A stretch of 64,000 nucleotides of DNA, taken from Blastobasis lacticolella (Eukaryota > Arthropoda > Insecta > Lepidoptera > Blastobasidae). Below, in pieces: positions 60,901 to 64,000 of the stretch. The DNA lies in assembly GCA_905147135.1 (NCBI GenBank), contig LR990057.1, forward strand, positions 4,402,001-4,466,000, in the 5' to 3' direction. The notes under the pieces were generated by a model. It did no database searches and had not been told where the DNA came from. It was given only the letters and a program-made list of their open reading frames with translations. Within the stretch, counting starts at the first letter, position 1. Each line of letters begins with the position of its first letter. A program made the translations under genes and the position numbers.

Positions 60901-63435
60901 TGATTTTTAGACCAGAAAGTGAAAAAAGTCCCAAAATTTCGCAGTTTTTCACGTATTGCGCAGGAAGAACAATTTTTTTTGCTTGCAAAATTTAGTTTCA
61001 CACTCTCTTAAGGGGTCTTAATAACTTACCAAAAATGCAGCGTTACATCGCGCTTTGCGTTTTAGGGCAATTTTTTTGTAAGATTTGACTGGCCTATAAC
61101 GTATTGTAGGTCACCTAAACATCTACTATCTACTCGATGACGTAAGATAACCTATGCCCTCACAGTCTAATACATCACACACACACACTCACGTATCCCA
61201 TAGGGGTAGGCAGTATGCATGGACGCGGTAATATCATGCATACACTACTTGGGACCTGCAGAGGTCGTCTTTCGGCTGATATGATAGTGATGAACTTCGT
61301 CATCGTAAGATCGTATTTACTCACACGCGTACGATAGAAATGCGAGATGTTTTCGAGTCAAAAAATCTAAAGCGATGTTTAAAAACTTTACCTTTTCCAT
61401 GCAAATCAAAACTTGTGCACATTTTAAATCATCACAAGGGACTTTACTTCCTCTAATAAAAAAATAATAATATTGGCGTTAATGTCCTGGTTGTGCTCTC
61501 GCGCACGAGGGCCCGGGGTCCGCCTTAACCATGATCCAGGATTTGGGAGGTCAGGTAATTACAGTGGAGCGACTGCCATCTGCCATCTGCGCCGTGTGGT
61601 GTCCGGCAGAGTAGAATAGCACCAACCCCTTACACTCATGGGTGTCGTACAAGGCGACTACTGTTTTCGAGACAAAAGATCAAGAGTCTCCGTAGTCTGG
61701 AAATTGGGCAGCAGCGTTTTCCATTGTTATATTTTTTTAGATTTAGATTTATTTATTCACAAAAAAAACATTACAATCTTCAATACAACACATTGGTAAA
61801 CCTCTTTGAGGTTTGTCTCAACGATAATTTCGCCTTCGCCATCGCACATACAATATTAATAAGTAGGTACTTATATTAAATCTGCAATCTCCAACCCGCC
61901 TGCCAAGCGTGGAGATTTTGGCAATTACCTCCTCTTCCGTTGGAAAGGCCCTAAGTCATGTGATGATGTACGATAAAGACAACGCTCTGCAGAGCTGATC
62001 TAACCGATGTGATAGCGTAACTCGAAATCCTTCAAAATGAAACAAACGTTCATAGCCCCAAAATATCACTACATTATTAAAGAAGATTATTTTGTTAATT
62101 TTATGTCATGAATTACTTACAGAGTTGTATTCGGCGCGCTACCGTGCCTCGCTCGCCTTTGCACGAAAGAAATGCCGGAGGACATCAGAGCTTCAGCCGC
62201 GGAGACATTAGCGTATCTGGCCGAGGTATACCGTTAGTTCTTTCATTCATATTATTTTGGTACTATTTATACCAACTTTATTTACCTTGGTACCTTATTT
62301 TTTTCTCCTATATTTTCTCTTGCACTTCTTCTTGCAATAAAGGGTTTACATACATACATACATACATACATACTTCTAACTCACGTAAAACATTACCTCT
62401 TCCCAAAGGTTTAGGCTGTGTTTTGTTATATAAACACGATGACTTACTTATAGATGTATGTAATTCTACATTTAACGTTGAGATCTGTCCAGCGTGGTTA
62501 TTATGGCAAAACCTAGGAGTTTGGTTCTAATGTTGAGGAGGCTCAATTCCGACAGTGGACTATTAAAGAATGACTAGGACACTGGCTTAGGTATTACCTA
62601 TCTATTGTATGATAAAGTCCATTCGCGATAAGACAAAAGTGCCTCATCGTTTGGCACCGGTCTAGATCCGCTCCTCGAAAAATCGGGTCGCAGCAAATTA
62701 GAAAGCTAAGTTCACAGTGACCAGTGAATATAATAAATATTTAGTACTAAACTGCTAAAAGTAGTGGTATTGAAATCCTCCGACTGCTGTACCATTGCAA
62801 ACAGAACGCACAATAAAATTCTTTCAGACTAAATACAAATGAAGATTATATTGACACTGATTAAAAAATATTACTAATGACTTTTATTCATTTGAGATAG
62901 TTCTTTGTATGTAATGTTTAAGTTGTAAATAAACGACATTTGTGTATAAATTAAAAATAAAGCTAAGGAAATAATATGTTTAGCAGCCAGTCTAGTATAT
63001 TTTGCTGTTTATTCGAATCGGCTAGGTATTCATCTTTATTATTTTCTGCCGTCAACTGGTCTCTATGAACTTAGGTTTATATCGCGACCCAATTAGTCAA
63101 AGCGCTAGGCCGGCGGAAAACGACGACTCCCTATTTTCTTATCGCTTAATAAACTATAGCGCCACCTCTTGGATTTGATATCACGAAAGCCCTTACTACC
63201 CTCTTCTGTTCCTCCTCAGATGGACACATCGCTCCAAAAACTGGCTGCGATATCGAACCACCTGATGACGTCACTGGCCGACATAGTCACCTGCCCGTCG
63301 GCCGCGGCCAAGCAGGGCGCGTTCAAATGCTTCGCGTCGCTCGGCGCCAACGACGAGGACATCAGGAAGAGGATCATTGAAACGCATGGGCTTATGGTGC
63401 ATGTTGTGAACGGGATGAGCAACCCGGAGCCTAAC
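51912..63435 (+). CDS. ARMC8: ARMC8 (armadillo repeat protein, GID5/CTLH ubiquitin ligase subunit), 5' part
   Basis: Subunit of the CTLH/GID E3 ubiquitin ligase, where ARM repeats bind substrate receptors; also reported to act on alpha-catenin turnover. Exons 51912-51935, 52019-52232, 54357-54563, 54940-55282, 56201-56335, 62123-62225 and 63220-63435, all in phase with GT..AG borders; 414 residues so far, continuing past the right edge. Exon 1 is only 8 codons. Recognisable stretches: YVDELYSPD and NSVIGSNRQK; LVDSGTALALVELL; LDLLAAMCFENPNVAQV; a CLAFLHRAGAMPADD segment; LPCLARLCTKE; ASAAETLAYLAE; and FASLGANDEDIRKRIIE. Exon 4 carries a Pro/Glu/Arg-rich insert of about 40 residues that breaks the ARM pattern. 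Exons 4 and 5 are strikingly GC-rich. For exon 4 the acceptor at 54938-54939 was chosen because the upstream alternative leads to a stop. Confidence 0.9.
52985..53097 (+). pseudogene. RTE-type LINE 3' end in ARMC8 intron 2
   Basis: Encodes AKDRERWRLLEEAF and then a stop at 53095-53097, the usual C-terminus of lepidopteran RTE polyproteins. A ttttattttatttta stretch follows. The sequence just upstream (52690-52930) resembles a common AT-rich lepidopteran repeat. Confidence 0.6.
53460..53640 (+). pseudogene. mariner/Tc-like transposase remnant
   Basis: A broken frame reads CVISRFGNLPWPARSPNLIG and then FFGFI, followed after a stop by a KPQTLAALK-like segment. PWPARSPDL..CDFFLWG is a signature of mariner-like transposases, here with stops and substitutions (the catalytic-region CD is lost). 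No terminal repeats located. Confidence 0.6.
54678..54792 (-). mobile_element. short tRNA-related SINE, copy 2
   Basis: Reverse-complement relative of 21465-21573: ttcagttagttaacctgcc, cagaggtcccggattcc and gagcagaaattgaaatgc in the same order. It lies in ARMC8 intron 3, 148 bp before exon 4. Confidence 0.65.
55379..55619. mobile_element. TA-target MITE, copy 2
   Basis: 241 bp, flanked by TA (55377-55378, 55620-55621), with gagctcgtctagtctaa ends. It aligns along its whole length to copy 1 (15124-15374) apart from a small deletion after the catctgtgt block and a few substitutions. It lies 96 bp inside ARMC8 intron 4. Confidence 0.85.
55855..56150. repeat. dispersed GC-rich repeat, copy 2, with partial local duplication
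   Basis: 55890-56020 is the inverted relative of 15407-15575. Flanking it, an aagtggcaactca..acataagct..gtctctcc block occurs twice (about 55855-55890 and 56099-56135). A tttttgcaagtg..gtggttgg block also occurs twice (about 56050-56085 and 56150-56190), the second running into the exon 5 acceptor. Confidence 0.55.
57375..57720 (-). pseudogene. broken mobile-element coding fragment
   Basis: Two overlapping minus-strand frames read MVRDDSKSSEGMTLTPWKLG (57720-57535) and then, after a frameshift, a FGVETLELQGP and SLFRELAKRLVDITKDHRAG segment (57590-57375). This pair of motifs occurs in repeat-encoded proteins of many invertebrates and I take it for a mobile-element coding remnant. The family is not assigned. 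Confidence 0.45.
58300..59580 (+). pseudogene. 5'-truncated LINE reverse transcriptase, frameshifted
   Basis: Frame 58305-58979 has GVPQGSVLGPLLFLLYINDF and the catalytic YADDISIIL, then FLGLILDKTCNWKAHV. The frame shifts near 58920 into 58928-59416, which continues with YGLILWGNS, QKKCVRAM and a C-terminus ending in NELFLHT. The 3' UTR ends in a tatctttatctttatcttt run (about 59560-59578). This fits the CR1/jockey group. One frameshift in an otherwise open frame suggests a fairly recent insertion. Confidence 0.8.
59842..60069. mobile_element. 228-bp hairpin element
   Basis: Arms of about 52 bp: left ggtggccgtacagtcttcag then acgatggttgatggtgcag, right ctgcaccatcaaccaacatc then agactgtacggccacc. 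The loop is about 120 bp. No clear target duplication. It lies inside the 56716-61097 composite. Confidence 0.7.
60250..60345 (+). repeat. 5S rRNA-like relic
   Basis: aaggttaagcaacgt (about 60295-60309) and, 19 bp after the gttaagcaac block, tggatagaggaccg (60327-60340) resemble two conserved 5S rRNA segments, (c)gaagttaagcaacgtc and ttggatgggtgaccg, at nearly the natural spacing. The rest of a 5S gene and its terminator are not convincing, so this is at most a relic or the head of a 5S-derived SINE. Confidence 0.4.
61475..61970 (-). repeat. SINE and LINE-tail fragments in ARMC8 intron 5
   Basis: 61478-61600 is the antisense SINE 3' body (ttggcgttaatgtcctggtt, cccggggtccgccttaacca). 61610-61735 and 61885-61970 are two parts of the plus-strand 3'-end repeat seen at 40995-41235 (gggtgtcgtacaaggcgact; tctccaacccgcctgcc). 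They are split by about 150 bp with a separate insertion (aga tttagatttatttattc at 61740). Confidence 0.55.
62349..62373. repeat. (TACA)n microsatellite
   Basis: A run of six tacata/catacata units just after the ARMC8 exon 6 donor region. A plain simple-sequence repeat. Confidence 0.8.
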
Positions 63436-63529
63436 GTGAGTGTTTTTTTATTATTCGATGGAGGGTAGGTGTTGACGGACAGCCGGCGCGAGTGTTTTTA
63501 CCGCGAACGTGCAAAATGTGGAATGATCT

Positions 63530-63715
63530 CCCCGTTTAGTCTACTTTTGACTGTTTCTACTTTTGACATCATAGTCTATTTTTGACTGATTCTACATTTG
63601 CCCGTTTCTGACATTACATTTGCCCGATACTAAATGTGACCGCCTCTGCATTTGACTGATTCTACATTTTCCCGATTCTATGTTTGATAGATACTACATT
63701 TGACCGATTCTTTAA
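63530..63715. repeat. degenerate ~20-bp minisatellite
   Basis: About nine diverged copies of a unit close to gattctacatttgaccgat, with variants such as gtttctacttttgac and cgatactaaatgtgac. It begins about 100 bp after the ARMC8 exon ending at 63435. Imperfect and noncoding, with no conserved-spacer structure. Confidence 0.7.
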
Positions 63716-64000
63716 AACAATAAAATAATAAATCAAAAGTAGAAAATAGTGGTGTGTGTGACACATTTGTTAATTAAAGCAGGATAAATAAATTATTTTC
63801 CGAATACCTATCAATGTTTTTTGTTTGCACCTTATTTAATTATTTTAAAGCTTGACCAGCGATCGAGGTGACCTGTCAATGGTGGCGCTAGTTCTGCGTT
63901 TTATGTAGCAACACCGGAAGTAGAATAACCTGTCATCAAATTCATATGACGCTATAGGAATGACAGATGGACAGTGATGTGATCGATAATTTTTACATAT
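63716..64000. other. ARMC8 intron, right edge
   Basis: AT-rich intron sequence with nothing recognised. The next ARMC8 exon lies beyond the window. Confidence 0.5.

Larger units (their letters stand above)
56716..61097. mobile_element. ~4.4-kb composite bounded by ~500-bp inverted repeats
   Basis: The left arm (56716 to about 57230) starts ataggccagtcaaatcttac. The right arm (about 60590-61097) ends with the reverse complement (gtaagatttgactggcctat). Shared blocks throughout the arms include aaaactgcgaaattt, agttatgactct, gatggt...ttttccc, tagtacatttaattt and aagaccccttaagagagtgt, with roughly a quarter of positions differing by eye. Inside are a broken ORF pair (57375-57720), a LINE (58300-59580), a hairpin element (59842-60069) and a 5S-like relic (60298-60340). 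No transposase is recognised. It could be an old long-TIR transposon or two opposed copies of one repeat. It makes up most of ARMC8 intron 5. Confidence 0.65.

Noticed and set aside
63530..63715. Possible CRISPR-like regularly spaced repeats
   Set aside because: Units are contiguous and diverged with no spacers, in a eukaryotic intron; a minisatellite explains it.

Overview
The window looks like a lepidopteran (moth or butterfly) nuclear chromosome. Genes are intron-rich with GT..AG junctions and AT-rich introns. The repeats are typical of Lepidoptera: tRNA-headed SINEs, a LEP1/Helitron-like element, a mag-like Ty3/gypsy element, RTE-type LINE fragments and many MITEs. The host proteins are clear insect or metazoan orthologues. 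No rRNA gene, functional tRNA gene, CRISPR array or bacterial operon was found.

Layout: (1) 395-3036 (+), last four exons of barren/CAP-H, the condensin kleisin. (2) 5171-20974 (-), an 11-exon Tudor-family gene rebuilt here in full (2,525 aa, nine Tudor domains), convergent with barren. (3) 22121-28590, a nest: an antisense RTE fragment is split by a complete Ty3/gypsy element (TSD agttc, intact 1,412-aa ORF), whose 3' LTR is split by a 955-bp foldback element (TSD gctgtgtc). (4) 30295-31248 (+), JTB; 31346-32532 (-), complete Dnmt2/TRDMT1, ending 97 bp from JTB. (5) 33295-35254, a second, larger foldback copy (TSD gtgtttga) carrying a LINE insertion, then a 359-bp hAT-like MITE (TSD aatatagg). 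(6) 35308-45341 (+), a three-exon sphingosine kinase with a 6.4-kb repeat-filled first intron. (7) 49191-49988 (-), intronless ANKRD54 homologue. (8) 51912 to beyond the right edge (+), ARMC8 (GID/CTLH ubiquitin-ligase subunit), seven exons visible with large repeat-filled introns.

The host genes act in unrelated processes: mitotic condensation, germ granules and the piRNA pathway, cytokinesis, tRNA methylation, sphingolipid signalling and protein turnover. They are not an operon-like system. The least ordinary content is the mobile DNA. The foldback family has about 100-bp terminal inverted repeats, 8-bp target duplications and internal ~104-bp modules, each centred on a palindrome (ttgacagctgtcaa), which flip orientation at the middle and differ in number between the two copies. 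Other items are a pair of TA-flanked MITEs, a ~4.4-kb element with ~500-bp inverted arms holding a 5S-rRNA-like relic and a LINE, and several small hairpin elements.

Gene models were assembled by eye from splice sites, reading phase and family similarity; no alignment or database search was run.
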